Origin: Termitomyces sp. T153
Taxonomy: Eukaryota; Basidiomycota; Agaricomycetes; Agaricales; Lyophyllaceae
Direction of reading: 5' to 3'
Assembly: GCA_018296165.2 (NCBI GenBank)
Contig: JACKQL020000092.1
Location: 1 to 64,000, forward strand
Length of the DNA: 64,000 nucleotides
The translations under genes and the position numbers were made by a program. Numbering within the stretch: position 1 is the stretch's first letter; every line of letters starts with the position of its first letter. This document shows positions 1 through 11,054 of the stretch, piece by piece. A model generated the notes under the pieces. The model was given only the letters and a program-made list of their open reading frames with translations, was not told where the DNA came from and ran no database searches.

Positions 1-1351
1 TAAGTGTAGAAGGCTAGATCCAGCCCTTGACTATCATACAAAGGATCCACACTCACAGAGCCCAAGGCATCAAGTTGGGCGTTGAACCAGTTATCCAGAT
101 CCGACACCTCTGAATCAAATGAAGTGCTTGGAGGCATTGGTAGAGGATCCGATACTACGTGTAATCGTGATGCAGCAGGGGCACCTCGCGGTCGTTTCGG
201 AGCGCCCTGCCCGTCTGACTCGGAAAGTCGTCGTTTCCGACTCATGGTAGGTAATGGTATAAAATCTGAGGAGGAAGGTAGGGGAGAGACACTTCTTCGT
301 AAAGATTCGTGTGATGATGGTGTGGGTGATGGTAGACCAGTAGCGGCGGGTGGTGGAGATTCGGCTCTGAAAAAGAATCAGGTTGATTAACGCGTGGGTA
401 TGGCAGACGAAAGAAGTACCTGGCACGTTTAGCTGCTCGACTTGATGATGCGCTATCGTCACCTTCGGGGGACAAGCTGCGGCGCTTTCTCCTTGTGAGA
501 GTATCAGGTGGTGTTGACAAAAGTTCTGTCTCTTGTACCAGTGATGGAAATCCGGCTGGTTCTGGGGAACGATCTGGGGAATGCAAAGGTGATGGATACG
601 AAGATGCCGCCTTCTGACGTTCAAGCTCTTCCTCTCGCGCACGCATTTTGGCTTGAATTTTCATCTCAGGCGTCAAATCCTTCACCACTACATCCAGCTT
701 CGCCGCCAGCATTGTTTCCCCAAACTTACCGGCGTAGAGGTTTTTCGCTGAATTCTCCATCTGAGCAAATTCGAACTCAAGAGTAGTGCCAAGTGGTCGC
801 TTCTGATCAAATTGCACAAAGAAGCGTGTCGCGGCATCCACTATATCGGCGCGTCTGTTTCCAAAATGCGTTTTCCGCAGAGTATTCCAACCGATTCGAC
901 TCCGAGCATCAACAAACCAAGCCTCGACACTCTTAACGTCCGATTTCGCCTTGCGAGCTATATTGACGCGGACTTCCTTGGGGGGATACGGATTATGGAT
1001 GTTTTCAAGTAACCAATGATAGGCAGGCTCTATATATGTAGGATGATGAGACTTGGAAGTAGGACGACATGCAGTCTTTGATGGTTTGTCGAAGTGGGAC
1101 GATGAGATATCGTGGATGTTAATGCGAGAGAAGATGGCCTCCAATTCACCGTAGAGAGTGGAGGTAAGAGACTGGGCTGTCGTTTGGAAATCAAGGAGGT
1201 AATCGTTAAACAATCCAAGGCTAGGGGCGACGTCATTGCTGATGTGACTATCAGCCTGGGCAGCGTGATCGGCGTTGTTGTTTGAAAGAGCCATAGCAGA
1301 GGATTCGGCAACGGACGCGTCTCTAGTTGTTCTTTGCAGCGCAGCTTGCAT
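1..1351 (-). CDS. HD1: HD1-class mating-type homeodomain protein (3' end outside window)
   Basis: A homeodomain transcription factor of the A (HD) mating-type locus; HD1 proteins pair with HD2 proteins from a compatible mate to form the nuclear regulator of dikaryon development. Exon 1 is 420-1351 and exon 2 runs from 366 off the left edge; a 53-nt intron (367-419, GT...CAG) joins them in frame. The homeodomain lies at about residues 101-157, with LLENIHNPYPP in helix 1 and its TALE-like loop and WFVDARSRIGW in the recognition helix. The usual Asn at homeodomain position 51 is Asp here (codon 908-910). After it come the HD1-typical GW..LRK..F.NRR..IVDAATRFF stretch, then a Ser/Pro-rich region with two basic clusters (RRKRR; SRKRRLSES...KRPRG) resembling nuclear localisation signals. 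About 432 codons are visible. Assignment to HD1 rather than HD2 rests on the extended loop and the downstream conserved stretch. Confidence 0.9.
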
Positions 1352-1593
1352 GGTGTCGAGTTGAGGGCCAGATTGTCAGTCGGACCTCAATTTCATCACA
1401 TTACGCTTACTAATGGCCCATTGTTCGACGTTTCCGACTCTTACTAGTAGCCTCACATGCACAATTGGACAATACATGCTTACTTTCACTTCCCCTTGCA
1501 GAGCTCTCATTTCAGATATACTCAGTTAAACAACAAATTGACAAATGGTTCCTATATAATATGGTATTTTCATAAACAATGTCCGATTAAAGT

Positions 1594-2555
1594 TTACTTC
1601 GCGAATTGGGAAGCCTACAAAAACAATCAACTTGAGCTTGTGTCATCATGAGAAATATTAACAAGTGACTCACCAAGCTCATCAAGCCACCGAGCCCACC
1701 AGAATTTCCGCCACCGATGAGTGATCCACCACCACCAAATTTAGACTGCACCAACAACTTCATGACTGTCATCGCAGCGCCATTGACAGCATCTTGCTTG
1801 TTACCCGATGAGCCTCCGCCAGACTTGTCAAACAACTTTGTCGCCTCCGCCATCGCCATGCTGATAAGCTCAGTCTGGGAACCTCCACTCTTGCCTCCAG
1901 AGGTGAATTGCTTGAGGACCTGTAGAGATCGGGTCATTGGATGTCAAGATGATGAACACCGCGAGTGCGGGGATGAAATCACCTGTAAGGCAGCAGCACC
2001 ACCGAGAGAGCTAGCACTTAATCCAGAAGTATTTCCTTCATCATATGCTTTACGATGAGCATTGGTCACTTCGTCCTCATCGATAGGTTTTTCATGATCA
2101 TCCTGCGAAGTTCGTAAGCATAATGGCCATGACAGAGGGGGAACCCCGATGGACATACCTTGTTATTGCCAAGGAAACCCATTGCGGTCTGGAAGAGGTC
2201 CTTATCTCCAGATCCGTGCTCCTGTGCTCTTTGAATAGCCTCGTCATGGTTGACTAGAACCAACGTTTTAGATGAGATCAGATAGCTTAACCATATGATA
2301 CTCACTGTTAGTTCTGCCTCCGGAACCTGGCGCAGAGTTGTCCGGGGAGTTGAATTCCTCACCGCCGGTCTTCCTTACGTCCGCTGGAGGTCAAGATGGA
2401 ACAATAATCAGTAATATTATCTACGAACAGATTGATCGATCGCACAGTGAGACTGGCTGTAAGTATCGAGACCTTGTTTTGCGAGGTTGATGAAGCTATC
2501 CTGGAGTAGATGAGTGAGATCGAAAGGACACAGCTACAGGAGAGAGTCGCACCAT
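1594..2555 (-). CDS. Beta-flanking protein next to the HD locus
   Basis: Conserved fungal protein of unknown biochemical role, known as the beta-flanking gene because it borders the HD mating locus in many mushrooms. The spliced model reads MDSFINLAKQ, then a Gly/Asn linker, DEAIQRAQEHG.GDKDLFQTAMGFL, a charged stretch, then VLKQFTSGGKSGG, a helical ISMAMAEATKLFDKSGG block and a Gly-rich tail ending LMSLASQFAK. Six short introns are needed; the first falls directly after the ATG (2553-2555), so exon 1 contributes only the initiator Met. The stop lies 242 bp from the HD1 start. The DLF.TAMGFL and MAEATKLFD blocks are what I recognise of the family. The first two exon joins are less certain than the rest. 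Confidence 0.8.
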
Positions 2556-2772
2556 GGTAAGTTGGGTATAAGCTGTGTTGACAGCAGGAATGCAGACTCA
2601 AAACTCTTTATAGGTTTGGGAATGACATCATCAATCTACGCGCCACTATGATTACCGGTAACCGAACAAGAGATTAGATGGGGCTTTATATGTATAGATT
2701 GACAATCATACTACGTATGTTAAATACAAGCCAATTCAAAAAGACGGCCAACTACGAAGCGTTCTCTGCCAC

Positions 2773-3540
2773 TCACGTTGCTTGACTGGTCGTTGTTGCA
2801 GGATAGGGAGTATTGACAGTTTTCAACCCGCTTTCGAGTGGTGCACTCGTAGCCGGAATACCAGTAGAGGATGACGGCGTTGAAGGCGAAGGCACATTCG
2901 CGGCCGTACCTGCAGTCCCAAATGCGCCTTGCACCGCACCTTTAGCCTTCTCCAACACTTCCTGCGTCGTACCAGCTTCGCCCCCGACACTGTCCGGAAG
3001 ACAGCTCTACAATAAAAGATCTGTCAAATAACAACTCATGTATTAACGGAGTTATAGAAATACCTGAGCAGTTGAAATAGCTTTATCAACTATTTCTTTC
3101 GCTTGTTCGACGTAGCCTGCACCAGCTGCTTTAAGAGCTTCAACATCGTGTTGACCTTCAATCACAGCTGCATTAGTTTTGGATGATGCTTCTTGTTGTA
3201 GCTTATCTGCAGCAGAAGGCTTCGCCCCAGTCAAGGCTGGACCTTTGTGCTGCAACCAGAAGCAAATATGAAACCATAAGAACGAGCTATGCAGATGCCA
3301 ACACTCACCCTCGCCACATTCGCCGCGTCTTGCGCGACATCGTGAACGTGCTCCGCGTTCTCTTCGACTTCACGAGCAATCTCAGCAGTGGGTGCTTGTA
3401 TCTGTGCTGCTGCTGCAGTCGTCTCCAATTCCACAGCCCTATACGAACGCTCGTCATGTATGTAAAACAAGCATATGAGTGACGCACTCTTTACCGTGAG
3501 CCTCAGGAACATTAAAGATGTGACTAGAAGTTGTCGACAT
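2773..3540 (-). CDS. Small Ala-rich LEA-like hypothetical protein
   Basis: Four exons give a protein of about 170 residues starting MSTTSSHIFNVPEAHGKE. The middle is Ala/Glu-rich and helical (AVELETTAAAAQ, then EEVEENAEHVHDVAQDAANVA-type heptads), followed by AADKLQQEASSK and a Ser/Pro/Thr-rich tail ending SQAT. There is no signal peptide or membrane segment. The amphipathic Ala-rich composition resembles LEA or stress-hydrophilin proteins, but I recognise no named family. A TATA-like sequence (TATAAATG on the minus strand, plus 3587-3594) lies about 50 nt upstream of the start, which supports a well-expressed promoter. Function unknown. Confidence 0.65.
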
Positions 3541-3975
3541 GCTGCACAAAATCGACTGCAACTACAGTGATTCACTAGCGTGACGCCATTTATAAGTGAA
3601 GTGAACAGGGTATGACATCATTATGGCATTCGCAATGACGACAGAGCACAATACTCTAAGGCTCTATCTTGTGCCTTTTGGAGAAAGAGGGACATTTGAA
3701 GCAGGTATCTAAAGAATGGCAGGTAAAAGGTAGTTGTCATGATATTGTATGAAGACACAGGGAGTAGAAAGATCATGAAAACGAAAAGAAAGAAAGCGTC
3801 TTCCAAAAAGCATGATACAAAGTCCAAACGGAAACTGCATGATGGAAAGAAAGTCGTCAGGAATATTCACTAGCTCGCGGGACTGAACAGATAGAAAACA
3901 AGTCGTACAACATACAGCATCGATACAACCCGTTGAGGTCCAAAGAAAGCAAGATAGGCGGAACTCAGCACTAAT
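3541..3975. other. Intergenic: promoter of the Ala-rich gene and 3' flank of glycogenin
   Basis: The left end carries the TATA-like element of the Ala-rich gene. The rest is AT-rich sequence expected to hold the glycogenin 3' UTR. I see no gene or repeat in it. Confidence 0.5.
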
Positions 3976-6900
3976 TTAATGCTCATCCTCCCAGGTCCCC
4001 ATTTTCAAGAAGCGTGCAAGCACCTCCTCAGACCCGCGTTTGAAAAGCTCCACATCACGGGCAGGATTCCATACGCGTCCGCCCTTCCGCGAAGTCGAAC
4101 CGATGGATTGCCCTTCTAACGGAGACATAGGACCGATAGAAGATGCAGGCGAGGCAAGTGAAGAATCGTTCGACGGCTGACGACTGATGGCGGATGCATT
4201 GCCAACAGGGGAAGAAGTCACGCGAATAGACTTCTGAGGTATGGAGGTGCTCTTTAAAGGCGGAGTGATTGGAACAGGAGGAGAAATGGTGGGCAACCGT
4301 AAACTGGGAGGAGATTGGAGACCGGGCTGAGGTGAACGCAATCGAGTTCCAGTAGTAGGGGAACCTGGTGATCCACCTGGTGGACTTTCAGCGTCGTGCA
4401 TCGTAACAGAAGGAGGGATGCTGGACCGGCTGGTCGGGGTCCAGTGGCGCTTGCCCAACAATGTGAGCTTCTTGCGTGCTCCAGCGTTCCCGCTCTGCGG
4501 CGTGATTGGAGGAGTGGTCGTCTGAACGCCCTGTGTGATCATCTCTCGGACTTCGGTTTGAACACCAACATCACAGTATCGCGATAGTTCACCACTCCGG
4601 ATCGTTGGTGCTGAGGAACCTCGTCTTGAGCGTTTCATAGGCTTCGCCTCGAACACGTCCCCGTTTGGTTTACCGTCCTTAACTGACATTTCTTCTTCAC
4701 TTTCCTCTCCTTCATCTTCCACGTCACCATCCCTACTGCTGACCTCTGCCCTGTCATCCCATTTGTTCTTTGCCTTCTCCCACCCCTCCTCGAACGGCGG
4801 CGCCAACGGTTGAGTCGGTGGCGGACGCACGAGACGAGATGCATATTTCTGAATACTGGGAACAGTGTCCCAAGCATTCGGATACATGAATGAAGGTGGG
4901 ACTCCTTGACCTAGTGGGGTCAGTATGGGTGCTGATTTTGTTTCTGGTGTAGTTGGTAACTCAGAAGATGTCCGGCTAGACTGGCTTTCCGGACTCAGAA
5001 AAAGGGCAGGTTTGGGAGAATCAGCGACGGGAAAGACTCTGCCTGGGAGGTGACGCGGCTTCTCTTCCCAGGGAAATACAGGTTTGACTTTTGTGCTGTC
5101 CGGGCTAGGAGTCGTACCTTCGCAACTTTCTCCGGTTACATTTCGATAGTGGCCTTGTTTGATCAGTGTTTCTGGTATTTCAGGACGCGGTAAGGGTTCA
5201 AAAAGTGCCCTCGAATCAGGAAGTGGAGTTTGGGGCTCTTGGTCCGTCTGTTGTTCTGGCTTCACGGGAGACGCGTCCCAAGCATTTGGAAAGTAGGTAT
5301 CAGTGGGGAAAGCATTGACAGCGGGTGTTTCAGTGGGCGGTGGCTCGACGGCTGGGTTCCATACAAGCATTGTAGGAGAATGCGGGCGGGCAGGTGCTTT
5401 ACGCTGCTCAGGTTTGGTAAAAATGGCCGGCAGAGGCGAAAGAATCTTGTCGTGCTCTAGTTGTCGCGGCCGGAATTTAGATGGTCGGTTGGAAGGGGTT
5501 TCGGGTGCTGACGGGGTTGGGAACGATAAAAGGGTGGGCGTGTCACGCTCGACACCTGGCGTTACGGGTGGAAGGGGTACCGGTTGCATGTGGGGACTAG
5601 GAGGTATTTCATTCGGGCCAGGAGTCGGAAGTGTATGCCATCGTGGAGGAGTTCGAGCAGGGAGGTCGAGAGTGCGCGCAACAGGTGTGTGCGGGTCTTC
5701 CTCCAAGGATGATAGGGACAATGGTTCTGGACGTTTCTCTCTTTCAGATTCATTTGTTACATCTATCGCAATCGCTGGCGATGCTTCCTCGACCGGTGGC
5801 TCCGCTTTAGGCCGCATCAAGTCGACTCGCCCCTCCAGTGGCATGCTTTGATATTGACCTTCGTATTCATCACGAAGATGACTGTACGGAGCAACAGATG
5901 CAGCGCTCATACCCTCAATGGCTAGACGTCGTAATTCATCCAAGCTCAGTACGTCTTGTGACGGAAGCGGTGCGCCTGTCTGGTTCCACGCCGACTCGTA
6001 GTGTTTAGCCTCAAATCGAGGTCGTTGGACAGGCAGAGAGCGATAATGCCGATCATAGACCTCATACCACTTGTCAACAAGAGAGTTGTGGTCATAAGCT
6101 TGGTTAGGCACTGTAGCATGCTGACTCGAGAAAGGAGAACGGGAAGAAAGGGAGTTCCAAGGTTTGTTCGGACCGATGAAGTGAATGGCAGATATTTGAG
6201 AACCGAATCGTTCATATGCAGGTGCATAACTACCATGAGCATAATAAGGTTGATCATCAAAAGAGTGATCGATGAAATTACTCACGTATATGCGGCAGTC
6301 GGGGTGGTATTGTACGTGAAACTGAGTCGGTTCCAGTTAGTCCCTCGCCATTCGTTGAGAAGTCCTTGATCACCCCCATCCCAAGTACCTTTCGACTTGA
6401 GCAAGTCGCGAAGCTCATTGAATTTGTCTTCTCCTGGAGTCAGGACCATGACCCCGGAATTGAAGATATCGGGCCATCCGACGTCTGGTGACGCGGAGAA
6501 TTCGTGAGGTAAGGTGAACAGATGTGAAATGGGGCGAATCGGAAGAACATCAGCATCGAGGAAAATGATCTTGGAAAACTGGGTGAGACGGAATATGTGC
6601 AATTTTGTAAGGACCGTGTTGAGGTCAAGACGACCTATGATGAAGTGAGTTTCTGTTGTGAGGAGAATTGCATGCAAAGGTAGGTTTCGGCGCGTTCGAG
6701 CCATAAACGCGTCAAAATCGCTTCAGAAAGGCTCTGAAAGTATTTATCTGAGGACAAAGCGAGCCTTCCGTGGCAGGGTAGCCAGAAAACGCGTAGTGGA
6801 GGATGCGCGTGTTACATTTATTGTGGAAAAGGCACTCACCAAGTAGCGCCAAGCCAGCTTCATCCTGCTGTAGGATCGTCTCAACGCCGATAACGATGTC

Positions 6901-7095
6901 AAAGACTTTCCGTAGGAGTTTGATGGTAGACACGTCTACAGTTTCTGGGGTCACTAAGCATACCGTCTGGAATTCGACCTCGGGAGGGACGGCGGGAGAT
7001 GGATGGACATCTTTGAGCGCACCAGCGAGAGCAAGCGCACCGGGCAGGTAAGAATCAGAGGAAATTAGAGTGACGAAGGCATAGGGAGCAGCCAT
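3976..7095 (-). CDS. Glycogenin-like GT8 glucosyltransferase with long disordered tail
   Basis: Glycogenin primes glycogen synthesis by glucosylating itself from UDP-glucose, in the cytosol. Three exons (6840-7095, 6286-6634, 3976-6229; introns of 205 and 56 nt) give about 952 residues. The GT8 domain fills roughly the first 240: YAFVTLISSDSYLPGALAL at the nucleotide-binding start, TKLHIFRLTQFSKIIFLDAD with the metal-binding DxD (DAD) near residue 113, FNSGVMV, GDQGLLNEW and HFIGPNKPW. The other ~700 residues are Pro/Ser-rich and low complexity, with scattered short aromatic motifs (FPNAWD, YPNAWD, VWNPA twice) and a conserved-looking end, VELFKRGSEEVLARFLKMG, probably the glycogen-synthase-binding end. 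Animal glycogenin is about 350 residues, so most of this tail is extra. Glycogenin is a usual neighbour of the HD mating locus in mushrooms. Confidence 0.9.
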
Positions 7096-7457
7096 TCAAC
7101 CACCGGGGCAATGACGGAGCGAGTGGGGCGAAGCAAACTTGTCAACTTCCTGAGGCTCTGGATATAGAGACCAATGAGAAAGAAGTTACGTAACGAGACA
7201 AAGATAGCTATCTGAGTGTGTGCAGGATTCACGGTCAACGCTCTCTCGGGGACCGACAAGAAGCTAGTTGTTTATCTACATATGTACACGAGAAAATTTC
7301 TCGCAGTCAACACAGATAAGTAGAGTGATTACCATCGGAGAGAGATAGTCGATCGGGACTCTCAGGCAAGCAGGTTACGTCACAGCACACCGTCCGACAA
7401 CGATCATGTCTGGCCATCTACCAGCCTGACCACATATGCCTCCGTGGATGGACAATC
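7096..7457. promoter_or_regulatory. Divergent promoter region, glycogenin / ADCK2-like
   Basis: 362 bp between two divergent start codons, so it must hold both promoters and 5' UTRs. No clear TATA box or repeat is visible. Confidence 0.5.
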
Positions 7458-9834
7458 ATGGCCTTTTCCTGTCGTCTCTACCGCCTATCACTTGGGCTGC
7501 GGCCGTCGTTCGCCCCAGCCCTACAGCCGCATTTTTTTCCAGCCATACGGCGCACGTCCACCTGGGCTAGCCATCCACCCTCGGCCTGGTATCGATGGGC
7601 TGCCTATCGAAAAGCATTTTGGGTCATTCCCTTAGTCGGAGGAATGACTCTCTATTTTGCTCCACGGCCAGAATCTCTTCTTCCCAGCATCTTCTCTTCT
7701 CCAACCCTAATTCCATGCCCTTGCCCTACTGTTCCAAAATCCCAAAACTTTGTCATAGCATCACCATCCGAGGCCGATTACACGCTTATGGCGCGAATAC
7801 GCGCTTTTTTTCGCAGCAGGATTTGGGAACCCCTTCTTACGGCTAAACGTTTCATTTATCTGTTCACCCTCTTTATTCCCGTCTTGTTATGCAGTCCCAT
7901 GCTTCTTATCGGGAAGCCGAAGAAGAAGTATCGAGGAGACAGGTGGGGTGCAGTCTGGTGGTACGGTTTCCTCGTTGGCAGGATGGAAGCCGCAGGGCCA
8001 ACATTCATAAAAGTGAGTCTAGGCTAAACTCGCCTTCGACCAATCCACTGACCCACAAGCGTCATAGTTAGCTCAATGGGCAGCATCTCGTGCGGACCTA
8101 TTTCCCTCACTCTTTTGCGAACGTCTAGGGGCTCTGCACTCCCATGGCACGCCACATTCCATTGAACACACCAAACAAGTCATAGAGAGAGTCTTCGAAC
8201 GTCCTTTCGATGAGGTTTTTGAAGAGTTTGACGACACACCTATCGGTACCGGAGCTATTGCGCAGGTGCGCAGTTTTCGCCTTATATATCTACAGCCAGA
8301 TAACCTTTGTCTAGGTTTATCGAGCAACTCTCAAGCAGGACCTGATACCACCATCATACCTTGGTCCTCGGCGTTCGAGAAAGACCACAGCAGCAGCTAT
8401 AGGCCCGGCTATATTGAAAGATCCCCCACCATCCGTACCAACAGCGTCGGTCGCTATCAAAATTTTGCATCCTGATGTGTCAAAGATGATCGCTCGCGAC
8501 CTTTCTATCATGTCTTTCTTCGCTCGTGCCATTTCTCTACTCCCTGGAATGCAATGGCTATCTCTACCACAAGAGGTAGAGGTGTTTGGAACTATGATGT
8601 TTCAACAACTCGACCTCAGGAATGAAGCCGAAAATCTACTGGCATTTGAGCACAATTTTTCCAACAGAAATGTGTCCGTAACATTTCCAAGACCTTTGAA
8701 GGTGTGGTCGACAAAAGACATTTTGGTAGAAGAGTATGAGCATGCCCTACCCCTTGAGGCGTTCCTCAGAAATGGCGGTGGTCCATATGATGAGCAAATA
8801 GCGACCAGCGGTCTAGATGCTTTCTTGGTCAGTAGTTGTTTCATCGTCCATTTGTTGTGTACTAAAATATAGGTTTGCTATTGAATAGAATATGCTTCTT
8901 CTCGACAACTTTGTTCATTCTGACCTACATCCGGGAAATATTCTTATCAAGTTTACCAAACCCCTTTCGACTAGAGAGCTCCTCGCCAACTTATATCGTA
9001 GTACATTCTCAAATCATGACGAAACGCCTCAAACTGATCCAGTCGACCATCACAATTCAGACGAGATAGTATCCCGTCTACGCGCCCTCATTACATCCCC
9101 TTCGGCCTGGACCGCCGAACTCACTGCCCTAAACACTCAAGGTTACATTCCCGAAATTGTTTTCATCGACGCAGGCCTCGTCACGACGCTCGACGCCACG
9201 AACCGTAGAAACTTTTTAGACCTTTTCCGTGCCGTCGCTGAATTCGATGGCTATCGCACTGGGCAACTCATGGTCGAGCGTTCGCGTTCACCCGAACTCG
9301 CCATAGATACTGAAACCTTTGCCCTCAAAATGCAACACCTGGTACTGAGCGTGAAGCGCAAGACATTCTCCCTCGGCCAGATCAAAATATCCGACCTCCT
9401 TACAGAGGTCTTGAAGGCAGTGAGAGTGCACCATGTGAAGATGGAAGGCGATTTTATCAATACCGTTATCTCAATACTGTTGTTGGAGGGCATCGGTCGT
9501 CAGTTAGATCCGGGGTTGGATCTATTTGCGAGCGCGCTACCGATTTTGAGACAGCTTGGTGGCCAGATGGCTACAAGAGAATCGATGACGAAGAACTTGC
9601 CCTCCAGTAATCTCGGAGCATTGCTGAAGGTGCGTGCTCTTACTTATGAAAGTGTGATCTGTTTCACATATATATTGTCCACAGGTTTGGGTGTGGGTTG
9701 AGGCGCGATCGTTTATTGCATCCGCCGTAGTAAATGCTGATGACCTAGTCAAATATGACCTGTAAGCTTTCTTTATAGCGTTCTTTCAGCATCGAACTGA
9801 TCGAAACGCATATAGTTTATGTCCCTCAATATGA
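7458..9834 (+). CDS. ADCK2-like UbiB/ABC1 family atypical kinase, probably mitochondrial
   Basis: UbiB/ABC1/ADCK proteins are atypical kinase-fold proteins, several needed for coenzyme Q. Six exons. The N-terminus is basic and poor in acids (MAFSCRLYRLSLGLRPSF), as in a mitochondrial presequence, and a hydrophobic stretch (FIYLFTLFIPVLLCSPMLLIG) precedes the kinase domain. Family motifs: KLAQ at residues 185-188 (family consensus KxGQ), GTGAIAQVYRATLK (Ala-rich loop), VAIKILHPDV (Lys), NEAENL, HSDLHPGN (catalytic loop, about 8923-8946) and FIDAGLV (metal-binding DFG equivalent). The Trp-rich KLAQWAASRADLFP context points to the ADCK2 branch rather than COQ8. The last intron (GTAAGC...ATAG) leads to a 19-nt terminal exon ending at 9834. 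The true substrate cannot be inferred. Confidence 0.85.
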
Positions 9835-9966
9835 GATTGGCAGGTGTAACGCGGACAACTCCAGTACATGTAGTAATTACCCATAGAGTATTTAGAATTA
9901 TTCAATGTCGGAAATACGGGCCGATCAGAGTTTTCACTCTTACCACAACCATATTTGCTATGTGAA

Positions 9967-11054
9967 ATGACTGCACCAGCGCCGCTGACCTTCAACCGTG
10001 TGTACATCAATATCTGTCTCTTCTCTCAATCTCCATGACGAGGACACTGCAGAAACTGTCAAAGGAATCGCCGAATTCAGTGAGTAGGGACACCGATCAA
10101 GCGCCCCACGACTGAAGAATGTCCCAGTTGAAGTCGCGATTCATAGCATCCTCTACATTCGGCAAGTATATCCCGCCGACTTGTTTGTGCGCCGTAAGAA
10201 ATACGATACTCCCGTCTTCCAATCACGGCATCCCGCGCTGAACGATTACATCTCTGGAGCGGTTAAAGCCGTTGCGGAAGAACTTGTTTCGGTGCGTCAA
10301 GCGTGATTCAAAGAAGCAGCTACTCATGGGAAGTAAAAGGGAAATGTGGACAAGGTCATGGTGGTTATCAAGGACAAGGACCAAGTGGCATTGGAACGCT
10401 TCATCTTTTCTGTGGAGAATATGATAAATGTCGAGGCGTTCAATAAAGATACGAGGTACAGTTTCTTATGCCTTGATCCATCGGAATTATCTCTCATGCG
10501 GGTCATGATGGTAGCGTCGAAGAAGCTATGACTGCCCGAACACTGGGACAATACTTCCGAGCATTCCTAGTCAAGCTCGCAATGGCAGACTCTCAACTCG
10601 CCCCTATAATAGTGGAGGGCGATCTTAGCTTTGCAATAGTCCTCGAGCTCCGAGATAATTTGACTCCGTCTGCAAAACGGGCCACTGTGCGTAATCCACA
10701 TCCCTACGAAGGACAGACCGTTCATAGTTGACAGGAACCTCCACCTTGGATACCTGCCAATGCTCAAGACACGACACCTGGTGCTGATGATAAAGCCGAG
10801 CTGCAGATGATTCGTGCAGTCAACACAGGGGTTATCAATGTGAGCAAACGGAGTTTATTGAATTTCTTGACAATTGTTGATGGTGGACGTAGCTTTCTCT
10901 AGCAGTACAGGAGTCGGGTGCTAAATTAGAACGTGAAAAGGCAACTGCCAACGCTAGAAAAGCAGCCGAGGACGCATTGCGGATGCCAGTTGGAACCGCC
11001 AAACCATCGCAAGTGGCAGAATCATCAAGGACACCGGACATTGGAGGACAGTGA
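9967..11054 (+). CDS. REV7: REV7/MAD2B-type HORMA-domain protein
   Basis: REV7 is the HORMA adaptor of DNA polymerase zeta and acts in translesion synthesis and checkpoint complexes. The gene looks broken until its introns are removed. Exon joins give MTAPAPLTFNQTVKGIAEFI, then EVAIHSILYIRQVYPADLF, YDTPVFQSRHPALNDYI, DKVMVVIKDKDQVALERFIF, then TLGQYFRAFLVKLAMADSQL, and the family-typical PPWIPA near the C-terminus. A charged Ala/Lys helix (KLEREKATANARKAAEDAL) follows. The stop TGA is at 11052-11054. The first intron splits a Gln codon just after LTFN. The HORMA core is complete from the N-terminal helix to the safety-belt region; I see no frameshift. Confidence 0.85.

Noticed and set aside
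1352..1593. A hidden HD2 gene between HD1 and the beta-flanking gene
   Set aside because: Only 242 bp, with no homeodomain-like WF.N.R sequence in any frame.
5303..5851. 182-codon open frame on the plus strand inside glycogenin
   Set aside because: It is the antisense of a strongly supported coding exon and has low-complexity composition with no domain.
9967..11054. REV7 as a pseudogene with frameshifts
   Set aside because: The apparent breaks vanish once GT-AG introns of 46-65 nt are removed and all family motifs stay in frame.
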